NCBI GenBank assembly: GCA_002897695.1
Contig: BDTG01000014.1
Location: 1 to 15,352, forward strand
Source: a bacterium BMS3Abin14
GTDB lineage: Bacteria > BMS3Abin14
Direction: 5' to 3'
Length of the DNA stretch: 15,352 nucleotides
Shown here in pieces: positions 1 to 8,458 of the stretch. Position 1 is the stretch's first letter; each line of letters begins with the position of its first letter. The notes under the pieces were generated by a model. It was not told the origin of the DNA. It saw only the letters and a list, made by a program, of their open reading frames with translations, and ran no database searches. A program made the translations under genes and the position numbers.

Positions 1-2
1 TT

Positions 3-332
3 GTCTGGATTGAGCAGATGATGCCTGTCATGCCCATCGTGCGGGTGGCGAATGTCCAGGAAGGAATTGATTTCGCCGTTGAGGTGGAACAGGGCAATCG
101 GCACACGGCCATAATGCACTCGACCAACGTGGACAACATGACAGCCTTTGCCCGGGCTGTTCAGACCACGCTTTTTGTCAAGAACGGTCCCTCCTATGCC
201 GGACTTGGTCTTGGTGGCGAAGGACATACCGCCTTCACCATCGCCGGGCCGACAGGTGAGGGGTTGACCTCGGCGCGCACCTATACACGGCAGCGGCGCT
301 GTACCCTGGTGGAAAGTTTCCGCATTATCTGA
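3..332 (+). CDS. CoA-acylating aldehyde dehydrogenase, C-terminal part (PduP/EutE-like)
   Basis: The frame is open from the window edge, so only the last 109 residues are present. The reading VWIEQMMPVMPIVRVANVQE, followed by the segments HTAIMHSTNVDNM, FVKNGPSYAGLGLGGEGHTAF and TIAGPTGEGLTSARTYTRQRRC, matches the C-terminal end of propionaldehyde/acetaldehyde dehydrogenases of the PduP/EutE type. These convert an aldehyde + CoA + NAD+ to acyl-CoA. The catalytic cysteine and the NAD domain would lie upstream of the window. The C-terminus looks intact, so the gene is cut only by the window edge. It is on the opposite strand from the large operon and is followed within 50 bases by IS debris, so it is probably not functionally tied to it. 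No microcompartment shell gene is visible. A CoA-independent aldehyde dehydrogenase is less likely given the GPTGEGLTSAR motif. Confidence 0.85.
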   Translation, partial: VWIEQMMPVMPIVRVANVQEGIDFAVEVEQGNRHTAIMHSTNVDNMTAFARAVQTTLFVKNGPSYAGLGLGGEGHTAFTIAGPTGEGLTSARTYTRQRRCTLVESFRII

Positions 333-376
333 TTGGCCCGGGGGAAGATACCGCCTGAGATCAGGGAACAAGGAAT

Positions 377-520
377 CGGTGCCACCCTTGGAATCCGGTG
401 CGGAAGGTGCTTTACTTGGCTGTCCAGAGGATCTCGAAGAAGTGGACACGACCTGTTAACGATTGGGCTACCGCACTGAACTACTTCACCGTCGTGTTCG
501 GGGCCAGGATGCCGGTTTAG
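377..520 (+). pseudogene. IS256-family (mutator type) transposase, C-terminal remnant
   Basis: One frame reads NPVRKVLYLAVQRISKKWTR, then PVNDWATALNYFTVVFGARMPV and a TAG stop. The LYLA...I.KKW..P...W..ALN......F pattern is the typical C-terminus of IS256-type DDE transposases. Only about 45 residues are recognisable and no start or catalytic residues are present, so this is a dead 3' fragment. Upstream the frame continues without recognisable similarity to the end of the aldehyde dehydrogenase gene. The assignment rests on remembered family patterns. Confidence 0.7.
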
Positions 521-556
521 ATGAGAGGCTGTTTACACAGTTTATTGGACAGGCCC
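521..556 (+). mobile_element. Probable right end of the IS256-type remnant
   Basis: Directly after the transposase stop comes a stretch containing GGCTGTTTACACAG, then TTTATTGGACAGGCC. It resembles the short 3' untranslated tail and terminal repeat of IS256-family elements (GTTTACACA near the stop and a GACA(G/C)GCC-like end). The matching left end is not in the window, so the boundary cannot be proven. Confidence 0.4.
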
Positions 557-611
557 AAGTCCGCCGATCCGAAGAACAGTTTCCTTAGCCCTACCCTGGC
601 CAGCCTCACTG

Positions 612-626
612 TCCGGTTAAACCGGA
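612..626. other. Short perfect palindrome after the operon
   Basis: TCCGGTT-A-AACCGGA has 7-base arms around one central base. It lies 19 bases beyond the stop of the last gene of the leftward operon. It has no T-run on the minus strand and almost no loop, so it is a poor intrinsic terminator. It could be a protein site or a chance palindrome. No better operon terminator was seen between 560 and 645. Confidence 0.3.
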
Positions 627-644
627 ATGCTGGGAAAGATTCTA

Positions 645-2237
645 CTAAAATCCTGACGGTTGTCCGTTCCCGCGAGGATCAGCGGCTCCTTCGATCAAAC
701 CATCCGGATGTTTAACAACGGCTCCGGCATGCCCCATGACTTCGTCGAAATCACCCAGGATCTCCACATCGTGACCGGCGTTCCTTAAAGCCTTCAGAAC
801 TTCGGTGTCGAACCGGTTCTCAATGCGAAGGTTGGTTGCACTGGCCCCCCAAGTCCGCCCGAGTAACCAGCGTGGTGCTGTGACTGCCTGCTGCAGTTCC
901 TGACCAAAAAGGACGTATCTGGCGAAAACCATGGCCTGCGTCTGGGGCTGGCCCTCACCTCCCATGGTTCCGTAAGATACCACACGTCCATCGCTCAGCT
1001 GTGCCAAAGCAGGCTGAATAGTGTGGAAAGGCCTACGGTGGGGAATCAGACTGTTGGTGTGATCAGGGTCCAGGCTGAAGCTGACGCCCCGATTCTGCCA
1101 GGTGATCCCGGTTTCCGGCAGGACCACGCCGGAACCGAACTCCCAGTAAATGCTCTGAATGAAACTGACTATCCTTCCCTCACTGTCTACGGCGCCCAAC
1201 CAGACCGTGTCCCCGGAGTCCGCCTTTTCATGCCAGGGCAGGGCATGGTTCGGAGAAACCTCTGATGCCATGGCGTCGAGGGACTTTGTTGAAAGGAAAA
1301 TTGCCGGATCCACATCCATGTACTCAGGGTCGGTGACATATCTGTCCCGGATCCTAAATGCCCTTTTGGTGGATTCCACCAGCCCATGCACAAAATCGAA
1401 ACCTTCGACTTCGGTAATTCCCAACCTGTCAAAAACCCCCAGCAGGATCAGGGACGCCAGCCCCTGGGTCGGAGGCGGCATATTGTAGACCCGGTGCCCG
1501 GCCACCTCTACAGACAGAGGCCTTACTCTGAGGGCACGGTGCCGATGAAGATCTGCCAGGGCAACCGGTGATCCTGCGCGCTGAAGTTCGGCGGCGATAG
1601 TGTCAGCCAGAACCCCCCGGTAAAAGCTGTCGAATCCTTTTTCAGCCAGCAGTTTCAGGGTCCGGGCCAGGGCAGGCTGGCGGAACCGGCTCCCGACATC
1701 TGGCGGTTTTCCGTTTTCCAGAAAGTTAGCGGCAAAACCCGGTACATCCCTGAGTTCATCCAGCTTGGCAACAGTATTGACCGCCTGGGTTCGCGTCACC
1801 GCGACGCCGTCCTGGGCGAAAAATGCGGCATCTTCCAGGATCCGTGACAGAGACAGATGGCCACCGAGCTTCTCGGAGCTGAAGCGATGAGCTTCCTGCC
1901 AGCCGGACACTGCCCCGGCCACCGTCAATGCGGCAAGAGGGCCACGGCTCGGGATCGAATCCAGACCTTTTCTCTTGTAGAACTCGATATCCGTCCTGCC
2001 TGCGGCGCCGCCGCAGGCATCGATGCCTGCGATTTCACCGTCCGGGGTGTGGATCAACCAGAAGTTGTCGCCTCCGAGGGCGTTCATGTGGGGATAGACC
2101 ACAGCGATGGTACTGGCCGCTGCGATCATCGCCTCCACCGCGTTTCCACCGTCCTCCAGCACCCGCAACCCGGCCTGGGCCGCCAGATGGTGGGGGGCGG
2201 TTACCATACCCCTGAATGATCGGACCGTTTGCAGCAT
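645..2237 (-). CDS. hpxW: Gamma-glutamyltransferase-family Ntn hydrolase, probable oxamate amidohydrolase (HpxW-like)
   Basis: The family consists of self-cleaving N-terminal-nucleophile hydrolases. HpxW splits oxamate to oxalate and ammonia. With the ATG at 2237 the product has 530 residues. This start is preferred because GAGGAG stands just upstream. An in-frame TTG at 2267 has no ribosome binding site and would add 10 residues. The N-terminal part has RGMVTAPHHLAAQAG, GGNAVEAMIAAAS and YPHMNALGGDNFWLI. The self-processing site is most likely SGDT|VWLGAVD, giving Thr344 as nucleophile (from ATG2237). It is followed by FGSGVVLPETGITWQNRG, PHRRPFHTIQPAL and GTMGGEGQPQTQAMV. The APHHLAA, YPHMN-LGGD-FWLI and GGEGQPQTQ stretches look closer to HpxW than to glutathione-type enzymes. 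No signal peptide is seen, which fits a cytoplasmic hydrolase. It is the last gene of the oxamate carbamoyltransferase operon, 39 bases after allH. A gamma-glutamyl hydrolase of other specificity remains possible. Confidence 0.8.
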   Translation of the reverse strand: MLQTVRSFRGMVTAPHHLAAQAGLRVLEDGGNAVEAMIAAASTIAVVYPHMNALGGDNFWLIHTPDGEIAGIDACGGAAGRTDIEFYKRKGLDSIPSRGPLAALTVAGAVSGWQEAHRFSSEKLGGHLSLSRILEDAAFFAQDGVAVTRTQAVNTVAKLDELRDVPGFAANFLENGKPPDVGSRFRQPALARTLKLLAEKGFDSFYRGVLADTIAAELQRAGSPVALADLHRHRALRVRPLSVEVAGHRVYNMPPPTQGLASLILLGVFDRLGITEVEGFDFVHGLVESTKRAFRIRDRYVTDPEYMDVDPAIFLSTKSLDAMASEVSPNHALPWHEKADSGDTVWLGAVDSEGRIVSFIQSIYWEFGSGVVLPETGITWQNRGVSFSLDPDHTNSLIPHRRPFHTIQPALAQLSDGRVVSYGTMGGEGQPQTQAMVFARYVLFGQELQQAVTAPRWLLGRTWGASATNLRIENRFDTEVLKALRNAGHDVEILGDFDEVMGHAGAVVKHPDGLIEGAADPRGNGQPSGF

Positions 2238-2276
2238 GTTCTCCTCACTTGATCGGTTGTCTTCCAATTCACAGAT

Positions 2277-3227
2277 TTAATTATTCGGCGTGGCGGGACT
2301 GTTTTCTCTGGTCTCCACCCAAAGGCGATAGACAATTACGATACCTGCCAGCATATCCCAACCCGAGGTATGGCCGATCTTTTCGATCTCCTTCAAAACA
2401 TCCGGGAAACCATTGAGGTTGCCTGAATGTATTGTGTTCATGACCCTGTGGGCCGCCTCACTTCCCATCCCTTCCATGGCCGTCCTCAGGTGGGCGGCAC
2501 TGATGGGATGTGTTCGTTCAGTAATGATCTTCGCAACTGCTGCTGACATGGACCTGACGACCGCGGCCTGCCCAAGGCTGTGGAGGGCCAGCATCATACC
2601 ACCTACCAGATCATCGCCTGATGGTGTCAGCCCAGGGCCAAGTCCCAGCAGGTCCTGCCAGGCTGAGACATTCGGGTCCCCGGCATCCTGCGGATCGACC
2701 AACGATTCCCTTAACCAGCTCTTTAACCTTTCCAGAGGTTTAAAGGCATATCCCAGCAAGTGACCGTTAATGGGACTCCCGGGCTCCAGGGGATACATAA
2801 GCCGTCCCAGTCCTTCCGTTTGAATCCGCCCGGCCATCAACACATCCAGGGCTAAAAGACCTTCTCTTACTTTTTCGAAACACGGATCAATGGGGAAAGA
2901 AGGTCTCCAGATACGAGCCTGGTCCAACGTCAGGGAAAAGTGTCCCCCGATCCTGACCTGTCCCCGGAAAACACTTACCAGCATACCGGTGCGAAAACAG
3001 TGTGATGACCAGGCGTTGCCCTCCGGGATCGAAGTGATGACGTTCAGCGGGCACATACCCAGCGACTCAGCGCCTACACAGATATAATTATCCTCAATTA
3101 CGCAATAGATGCTGCGGTCGAAAACCGTGTCAACAAAGCCTTGACCGGGTCTCCCGAGGGTGCGGGCGGCTACAGTCCCCATCCGTGAAACCCCGTATCC
3201 TGTTTGAAACTGTTCACTGAACTTCAT
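2277..3227 (-). CDS. allH: DUF2877 protein, oxamate carbamoyltransferase subunit (AllH/YlbF-like)
   Basis: The product has 316 residues and is soluble, with no signal or membrane segment. The family signature is LLGLGPGLTPSGDDLVGGMM at about residues 193-212, the typical glycine-rich core of DUF2877. E. coli YlbF (AllH) belongs to this family and works with AllF and AllG in oxalurate phosphorolysis to oxamate and carbamoyl phosphate. The order here, allG-allF-allK-allH, keeps all partners adjacent. A GTG at 3230 directly precedes the ATG at 3227. Neither has a convincing Shine-Dalgarno sequence, and the start lies inside the 3' end of allK (14-base overlap), so translational coupling is likely. 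The function follows from the E. coli assignment and the neighbours, and catalytic residues are not known to me. The substrate could be another carbamoyl compound. Confidence 0.82.
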   Translation of the reverse strand: MKFSEQFQTGYGVSRMGTVAARTLGRPGQGFVDTVFDRSIYCVIEDNYICVGAESLGMCPLNVITSIPEGNAWSSHCFRTGMLVSVFRGQVRIGGHFSLTLDQARIWRPSFPIDPCFEKVREGLLALDVLMAGRIQTEGLGRLMYPLEPGSPINGHLLGYAFKPLERLKSWLRESLVDPQDAGDPNVSAWQDLLGLGPGLTPSGDDLVGGMMLALHSLGQAAVVRSMSAAVAKIITERTHPISAAHLRTAMEGMGSEAAHRVMNTIHSGNLNGFPDVLKEIEKIGHTSGWDMLAGIVIVYRLWVETRENSPATPNN

Positions 3228-4191
3228 CACAGACGATGTGCGTGCCGGTTTCGCCGGACAGAGCTTCCATCGCTTTTTCCAGGTGACCGATTATGACACG
3301 CTTGCCGCCTCCATCGAGGAACCGTATAGCAGCCAGAATCTTCGGCCCCATGCTTCCTTCAGCAAAATATCCTTCATTATAATAGGTGCGCAGTTCGTCC
3401 AGAGTCACATGGTCCAGATCCCTCGAATCAGGCTTGCCGAAGCGAACCACCACCTTTGGGACAGAGGTCAGGATAAGCATGTCCTCTATGCCAAGGACGT
3501 TTCCCATTAAGGCCGACGTATGATCCTTATCGATGACCGCTTCGACGCCTCGCCTCACACCCTTTGGCCCCCTGACTATAGGGATGCCGCCTCCCCCTCC
3601 CGCGATGACGACGGTACCTCTCTGGGCCAGAGCCTGGACAAGCGAAATATCACATATATGCAGCGGCTTTGGTGACGGGACCACGTGACGCCAACCACGC
3701 CCGGCATCTTCCTTCATGAGCCAACCGATCTCCTGAGATATCTTCCCGGCATCTGATTCGCTGAAAAAAGGACCGATCGGTTTGGTCGGGTTCTCGAAAG
3801 CCGGATCCTCAGGATCGACCTCGACCTGCGTTAGCAGACAGGCTACATGTCTCGGGCTGCCCGCTTCGCGAAGGGCATTTTCCATAGCCTGCATCAGCAG
3901 GTACGCTATGCCACCCTGGCTATGGGCTACGCAGATATCAAGGGACATGGGGGGAATGCGATCCCGGGTAAGGACCTGGCGCATAAGGATCTTCCCGACA
4001 ACCGGCCCGTTACCATGGGTCACAACTAGCTCGTTGTCAAAAAGGGTGAGAGGCAGCAGCGCTCTGGCCGTGTTGGCGGCGATGGCTATCTGCTCGTCCG
4101 ATGTCCCTGTGATATTTTCCGGGTGCGTCGCGTTACCACCGATTGCAACCAACATCCGCGAGGGAAGCCCTATTTTCTGTGAAGTAGACAT
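3214..4191 (-). CDS. allK: Carbamate kinase (AllK/ArcC family)
   Basis: This 325-residue protein of the amino-acid-kinase fold transfers phosphate between carbamoyl phosphate and ADP, yielding ATP, NH3 and CO2. Family landmarks are VAIGGNA (about 15-21), VVTHGNGPVVG (56-66), CVAHSQGGIAY (87-97), the lid stretch NPTKPIGPFF (134-143), VVIAGGGGGIPIV (194-206) and AVIDKDHTSALMG (218-230). The length is usual for ArcC. The ATG at 4191 has GGGAG seven bases upstream. The gene starts 3 bases after the allF stop and overlaps allH. In E. coli the carbamate kinase encoded beside fdrA-ylbE-ylbF (ybcF, allK) captures the energy of the carbamoyl phosphate released from oxalurate, and the same role is inferred here. 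No arginine deiminase or ornithine carbamoyltransferase gene is nearby, which argues against an arc role. Confidence 0.93.
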   Translation of the reverse strand: MSTSQKIGLPSRMLVAIGGNATHPENITGTSDEQIAIAANTARALLPLTLFDNELVVTHGNGPVVGKILMRQVLTRDRIPPMSLDICVAHSQGGIAYLLMQAMENALREAGSPRHVACLLTQVEVDPEDPAFENPTKPIGPFFSESDAGKISQEIGWLMKEDAGRGWRHVVPSPKPLHICDISLVQALAQRGTVVIAGGGGGIPIVRGPKGVRRGVEAVIDKDHTSALMGNVLGIEDMLILTSVPKVVVRFGKPDSRDLDHVTLDELRTYYNEGYFAEGSMGPKILAAIRFLDGGGKRVIIGHLEKAMEALSGETGTHIVCDEVQ

Positions 4192-4194
4192 GGA

Positions 4195-5694
4195 TTATCT
4201 CCCTTTTTTTATACAGGCCAACGCAAGGAGGGCTGCATCCACATTGGATGGCGCCACCAGCACACCGGCATTTTCCAGGCACTTGACCTGGGATGATCGG
4301 TTCTGGATATCAGCGTCGGTCCCGGTGACCGACGTGATTACCAGGGGACCGTCGTTATTATAGTTTCCGAGTGTGGAGACCAGATGACCGGCAGGATCCT
4401 GATGAGCCCCGTACCCGATGACGATATCAACCAGAACGACACCGACCTTTGGGTTGTCCATGGCTCTTTGAATGCCATCGTCACGTACAGCCGGGTCGAT
4501 CATGGGGTGAGGACGGCCCAGGGTGTAAGCATCCTCTCCAAGATCAATGAAATGGTGTCCCCTCTCAACTTCTTCAATCTGCGAGACACCAGGTACGGGG
4601 GCATTGGAGCTCAGTGCCTCACCGGCATCGAGGAATATCAGCTGAGCCTCAGCACAGAGGGTGCCGCCCGAAAACAGGCCTATGACCTCATTCCGCCCAT
4701 TGGAGAGGCCGACAGCTGACCTGGACACGTCAAAATCGTCGAAGATCGATTTGCCGCCGAGCGCCGACTGTGCAGCGGCCTTCAAGGTCGGAGCCCGAAC
4801 GGCGTTATCGGGCAGTTCCAGCTCAGACAGGCCAAGGTAACAGATGGTAAAATTTTTTGAGCTTGCCTTGATCTTTTCCATGATCCTCTCGGCCACAGAC
4901 GGTCCAGGTGATTTAGAGACCAGCACGATGTGACGGGTTTTGGAATCCTCCTCCAGAGCTTCAAGAGCCATCATGGTGGAGATGCCCCCGACTTCTTCCT
5001 TGAGATCACGTCCGCCGACCCCTATGGCCTGAGAGATGCCACCGCCGCTGCGGCTGATCAGGCACGAAATCTCCTGGATGCCCGTTCCGGAAGCACCGAT
5101 GATGCCGATGTCTCCGTGATTAACCTTGTTGCCAAAAGCAAGGGCCGCACCGCTGATGATCGTTGTTCCGCAATCAGGACCCATCATCAACCGGTCAAGC
5201 TCTCGAGCTTCTCTTTTCAGCTGGATCTCCTCCGAGAGAGGCACGTTATCACTGAAGATCATGACGTGAAGACCCTTATGCAGAGCTTTTCTCGCTTCCG
5301 CCCCGGCAAACTCCCCGGCTACCGAGATCAGGGCAAGGTTGACGTCCGGTGCCGATTTAACTGCGGAAGCAATGGTCCTGGGCCGCAACGTCGCACCTTT
5401 TCCGCGTATGACCTTCGAATTGGCAAGCAGGTTCACCGAGCCTTCCAGCGCCTTGTCTGCAGCCTCCCGGCTCACCGCGCGGATGCCGATGATAAGATCA
5501 CGACCTGAAGCGTTCTCTCCTTCAGCCCCCAGAATACCGGCCTCTTTCATAATCTCTTTGTTCGATGGCGTTCCTATCATGAGGGCCGATTCCTCAACAC
5601 CTTCCAGTTCGGAGATCGTGCGGGAAAGTCTCATCAAGGCCACCGAATCCAGGAAAAATCCCGTTCGGACCATGTTTACCACTACACTTTTCAT
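4195..5694 (-). CDS. allF: FdrA-family protein, oxamate carbamoyltransferase subunit (AllF)
   Basis: This 499-residue protein has the succinyl-CoA-synthetase-alpha-like architecture of FdrA. Visible motifs are GPDCGT (172-177), the nucleotide-binding-like IGIIGASGTGIQEISCL (196-212), AIGVGGRDL (223-231), KSPGPSVAERI, and near the C-terminus VVLVDIVIGYGAHQDPAGHL and VITSVTGTDADIQ. FdrA was long annotated as an acyl-CoA synthetase. In E. coli it is now assigned as AllF, a component of the transcarbamylase acting on oxalurate/oxamate. The start ATG overlaps the allG stop as ATGA, so the two are translationally coupled, as expected for subunits needed in fixed ratio. The gene is followed 3 bases later by allK. 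Family assignment is secure, while the reaction is inferred from the complete four-gene set. Confidence 0.9.
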   Translation of the reverse strand: MKSVVVNMVRTGFFLDSVALMRLSRTISELEGVEESALMIGTPSNKEIMKEAGILGAEGENASGRDLIIGIRAVSREAADKALEGSVNLLANSKVIRGKGATLRPRTIASAVKSAPDVNLALISVAGEFAGAEARKALHKGLHVMIFSDNVPLSEEIQLKREARELDRLMMGPDCGTTIISGAALAFGNKVNHGDIGIIGASGTGIQEISCLISRSGGGISQAIGVGGRDLKEEVGGISTMMALEALEEDSKTRHIVLVSKSPGPSVAERIMEKIKASSKNFTICYLGLSELELPDNAVRAPTLKAAAQSALGGKSIFDDFDVSRSAVGLSNGRNEVIGLFSGGTLCAEAQLIFLDAGEALSSNAPVPGVSQIEEVERGHHFIDLGEDAYTLGRPHPMIDPAVRDDGIQRAMDNPKVGVVLVDIVIGYGAHQDPAGHLVSTLGNYNNDGPLVITSVTGTDADIQNRSSQVKCLENAGVLVAPSNVDAALLALACIKKGR

Positions 5695-7127
5695 TTAGCA
5701 CCTGCCCTTCCGGCAAAAGCTTCAAGTGCTTTCTCGAAACATGCCATAGGCGCGCGCGCTACGCCTGCACCGACCTGCCCCACCCCCGGTTTTTTGTGGG
5801 CCATACCAGTGTTGATCGTAGGCACCAGTCCCGTTTCAACAACGAGATGAATGTCGATCCCGGTGGGAACGCCGGTATAGTCCATGGCAGGGATGGTCCA
5901 CTCCAGATTTTCACCCACTGTGATCTCCGCCATGGATCGGGTGAAATTGATGGCGTCGGCCGCCATACCGGCCCCCACAAATCCTGCCACCGAAGGGGAG
6001 GCGGCCATGGCAAAACCACCTAGGCCGACTGTTTCCAGAATGCTTGAATCACCCATGTCAGGGTTGGCATCATCTTCAGTAAAGCCCGGGAAGTAGAGCC
6101 CTTTTGGCATTTCCACCGGGGCCGTGAACCACTCATCACCGGTCGCGCTCACACGGACGCCGAAATCCGTCCCGTTGCGGGACATGGCGGTGACCACACA
6201 CGCATTCTCAATACCGGCCACCGGGTCCATGATGGCTTTCCCCATGGCCATGGCGATATTCAGGAAAAACTGGTCATTTCCACCGATAAAAGCCAGGGCA
6301 CGCTCGAGGGCATTGACATCCGATGACGTTCTGGCCAAAGCCGGCGCAAGTTCCTTGAGTATCAGACCGGTGCACCCGACGTTCCGCTGGTGCATTTCAT
6401 CCCCCATGGAAAGACCTCGCGCCACGAGGTTTTTCAGGGGAATCCCTCCCATGTTTCGAAGAGCTCCGCCAAGGGCCGGCCCGAACTCATCCCTGAGCCA
6501 CCTCAGCCGGTCCAGAACCTCCTCATCGTTTCCACCGAAACGCATGACCTTGCCCAGCCCCTCGTTGATGGTGCAGAAGGAACGGTTGCCGAACTTCCTG
6601 TTCTCGACCACAAGAACCGGTTGGCTCACAGTGGTCATTCCGGTCATGGGTCCAACTGCCCCGTGGTGATGGTTCGGTGAAAATTCAAACGCTCTCCCGG
6701 CAGCCATTTTTTCAGCGGCTGGAAGATCAGGCGCCCACCCCTCGAACACCGCGATCCCGGCAATAGCTCCGCGGAGCGGCCCGCACATGCGATCCCATCC
6801 GATGGGCGGGCCGGCGTGAAGGATCATGCGGTCACCTAGCGTCGGGATGGCCTCTTTCGCGGGCACCACATCCACCAGGACCGGGTCCGCGGAAACCATC
6901 CGCTCGAACGCTTCACTGTTAGCCTTTTCGATCTTGCCCTTAACAGCGCCGGAACCCAGTTTCTCCAAAAGGCCGACCATCTCTGGATTGCCGCCTGCCG
7001 GTGGCAACCAGTCCATGTGGGTCACCGGCACATTCTGGGACTCCAGTGCATCAGCGAACTCCTGGAGCCCTACATTGATAACTTGCAGAGGTTCTGTGAG
7101 AAGTTTGGAAATATTTTTCGGATTCAT
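5691..7127 (-). CDS. allG: DUF1116 protein, oxamate carbamoyltransferase subunit (AllG/YlbE-like)
   Basis: The product has 478 residues from the ATG at 7127, which follows an AAGGAAGG ribosome site. An upstream in-frame start at 7223 would overlap the end of dctM and add a non-conserved cysteine-rich extension, so it is rejected. The N-terminus reads MNPKNISKLLTEPLQVINVG, and the motif NVPVTHMDWLPPAGGNPEM (about 32-50) is typical of YlbE/DUF1116. Later stretches include FSPNHHHGAVGPMTGMTTVSQPV, GNRSFCTINEGLGKVMRFG and GNDQFFLNIAMAMGKAIMDPV. The protein is cytoplasmic. In E. coli AllG acts with AllF and AllH. The ATGA overlap with allF and the 40-base gap after dctM tie transport and catabolism into one transcript. 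Family assignment is firm and the exact substrate is inferred. Confidence 0.9.
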   Translation of the reverse strand: MNPKNISKLLTEPLQVINVGLQEFADALESQNVPVTHMDWLPPAGGNPEMVGLLEKLGSGAVKGKIEKANSEAFERMVSADPVLVDVVPAKEAIPTLGDRMILHAGPPIGWDRMCGPLRGAIAGIAVFEGWAPDLPAAEKMAAGRAFEFSPNHHHGAVGPMTGMTTVSQPVLVVENRKFGNRSFCTINEGLGKVMRFGGNDEEVLDRLRWLRDEFGPALGGALRNMGGIPLKNLVARGLSMGDEMHQRNVGCTGLILKELAPALARTSSDVNALERALAFIGGNDQFFLNIAMAMGKAIMDPVAGIENACVVTAMSRNGTDFGVRVSATGDEWFTAPVEMPKGLYFPGFTEDDANPDMGDSSILETVGLGGFAMAASPSVAGFVGAGMAADAINFTRSMAEITVGENLEWTIPAMDYTGVPTGIDIHLVVETGLVPTINTGMAHKKPGVGQVGAGVARAPMACFEKALEAFAGRAGAK

Positions 7128-7167
7128 TGAACCTTCCTTTCCATTGTCAGATTCCGTCGAGACTACC

Positions 7168-8454
7168 TTATACGATCCCCTTGTAAACCATCCGGGGCAG
7201 CCACATGCTAACTTCGGGTACATAGGTCAATATGGCCAGTGCTATGAGCGCCAGAACAATGAAGGGGAGCGATCCCCGAACGGCCTGTATATAATCCACG
7301 TCGCCAAGCGAACTTGCTACAAACAGGTTAAGACCGAAGGGGGGAGTGAACATGCCTACAGCGCCGTTTACAGTCAGCACTGCTCCGAGATGGATGGGAT
7401 TAATGCCGACCTGAATACCGATCTTGTAGAACAGCGGCGCGAGGATGACCATGATCGAAGCGGCGTCAATGAACATGCCGACGATCAGGACCGTGACGTT
7501 TATCAGGAAGAACACATGGTATGGGTTGGAGCTCAAGGACAACACAGAATTGGCGATGGTTAGAGCCAAGCCCTGACTTGTCAGGAACCAGGACAATACG
7601 GAAGCGGCGGACAGGATGATCATCACCTGGGCCGTGGTAACGGCGGCATTCTTGATGGCGCCAAATAGTTGGGTTACTGTGGCTTCCTTGTAAATGAGCG
7701 CCGAGATGGCCAGGGAATAGATCACCGATGCCGCGGCGGCTTCAGTAGGGGTGAACACTCCCATATAAATCCCACCCAAAACGACTATGGGCACACCAAG
7801 GCCCCATGAGGAATCTTTCAGCCCTTCCCAGAGCTGCTTTCTGCTTGGCGGCGGCGAGGGAACGACCCCGTCTTTTCGGGCCTGATAGTAGCAGTAGGGC
7901 AGGAAACATAAGCCGTAAAGCAGGCCGGCGCCGACCCCAGCCATGAAGAGAGCGCCCACCGAGACACCGGTGACCGCCGCGTAGACGATCATGACTATGC
8001 TCGGGGGGATGATTATCCCGATGGAACCGGAAGCTATGATGACACCAATGGAAAACGGCTTGTTGTATCCCTGGTCCTTGAGGGCCGGGTACAACAGCGA
8101 GCCGACGGCGACGACAGTGGCCGGGCTGGAACCCGAGATGGCGCTGAAAAACATACTCGAGGACACTGCCGTCATCCCCATGCCGCCGGTGAAACGTCCC
8201 ACCAGCAGGTTGGCCAGGTTCACAATCCTTCGTGAAAGTCCTCCAACATTCATGAGATTCCCGGTGAGGATGAAAAACGGAATGGCCATCAGGGCAAACT
8301 TGTCGAGACCAGCGAACAACCTTTCCACCACAATAGCAGGCGGAAGGTTCCCTCCCACCAGTATGGCGCCGAGCACCGAGCCGGAAAGGGCGATGAAGAT
8401 CGGCACACCCAGGACAAGAAAAACAACAAGCAGTAAAAAAAACAGAGTGATCAT
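7168..8454 (-). CDS. dctM: TRAP transporter large permease subunit (DctM family)
   Basis: The 428-residue, very hydrophobic protein has about 12 predicted membrane segments, the usual size for DctM. Typical stretches are VFLVLGVPIFIALSGS near the N-terminus, DKFALMAIPFFILTGNLMN, SAISGSSPATVVAVGSLLYP, GSIGIIIPPSIVMIVYA, GVFTPTEAAAASVIYSL and GAVGMFTPPFGLNLFVAS. DctM is the Na+-coupled translocating subunit in the inner membrane and pairs with DctQ. The ATG at 8454 lies 4 bases after the dctQ stop, indicating coupling. The substrate is set mainly by DctP. Location directly before allG suggests that it imports the substrate of the carbamoyltransferase module. Confidence 0.95.
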   Translation of the reverse strand: MITLFFLLLVVFLVLGVPIFIALSGSVLGAILVGGNLPPAIVVERLFAGLDKFALMAIPFFILTGNLMNVGGLSRRIVNLANLLVGRFTGGMGMTAVSSSMFFSAISGSSPATVVAVGSLLYPALKDQGYNKPFSIGVIIASGSIGIIIPPSIVMIVYAAVTGVSVGALFMAGVGAGLLYGLCFLPYCYYQARKDGVVPSPPPSRKQLWEGLKDSSWGLGVPIVVLGGIYMGVFTPTEAAAASVIYSLAISALIYKEATVTQLFGAIKNAAVTTAQVMIILSAASVLSWFLTSQGLALTIANSVLSLSSNPYHVFFLINVTVLIVGMFIDAASIMVILAPLFYKIGIQVGINPIHLGAVLTVNGAVGMFTPPFGLNLFVASSLGDVDYIQAVRGSLPFIVLALIALAILTYVPEVSMWLPRMVYKGIV

Positions 8455-8458
8455 ATCC

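Noticed and set aside
1-560. Microcompartment (pdu/eut) locus suggested by the PduP-like fragment
   Set aside because: No shell protein, diol dehydratase or other pdu gene is present on this side, and the following DNA is IS256 debris. The part left of the window cannot be judged.
2238-2267. Upstream TTG start adding 10 residues to the HpxW-like protein
   Set aside because: No ribosome site precedes the TTG, whereas the ATG at 2237 has GAGGAG at the right distance.
3214-4191. Arginine deiminase (arc) pathway role for the carbamate kinase
   Set aside because: No arcA, arcB or arcD homologue is in the window, and the neighbours are exactly the oxamate carbamoyltransferase components.
7128-7223. 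Upstream start adding 32 residues to AllG
   Set aside because: It would overlap the end of dctM, and the extra segment is not protein-like for the family. The ATG at 7127 has a good ribosome site and a typical N-terminus.
6826-7563. 245-codon + strand frame opposite allG and dctM
   Set aside because: It spans the ends of two real minus-strand genes and has no family resemblance or ribosome site.
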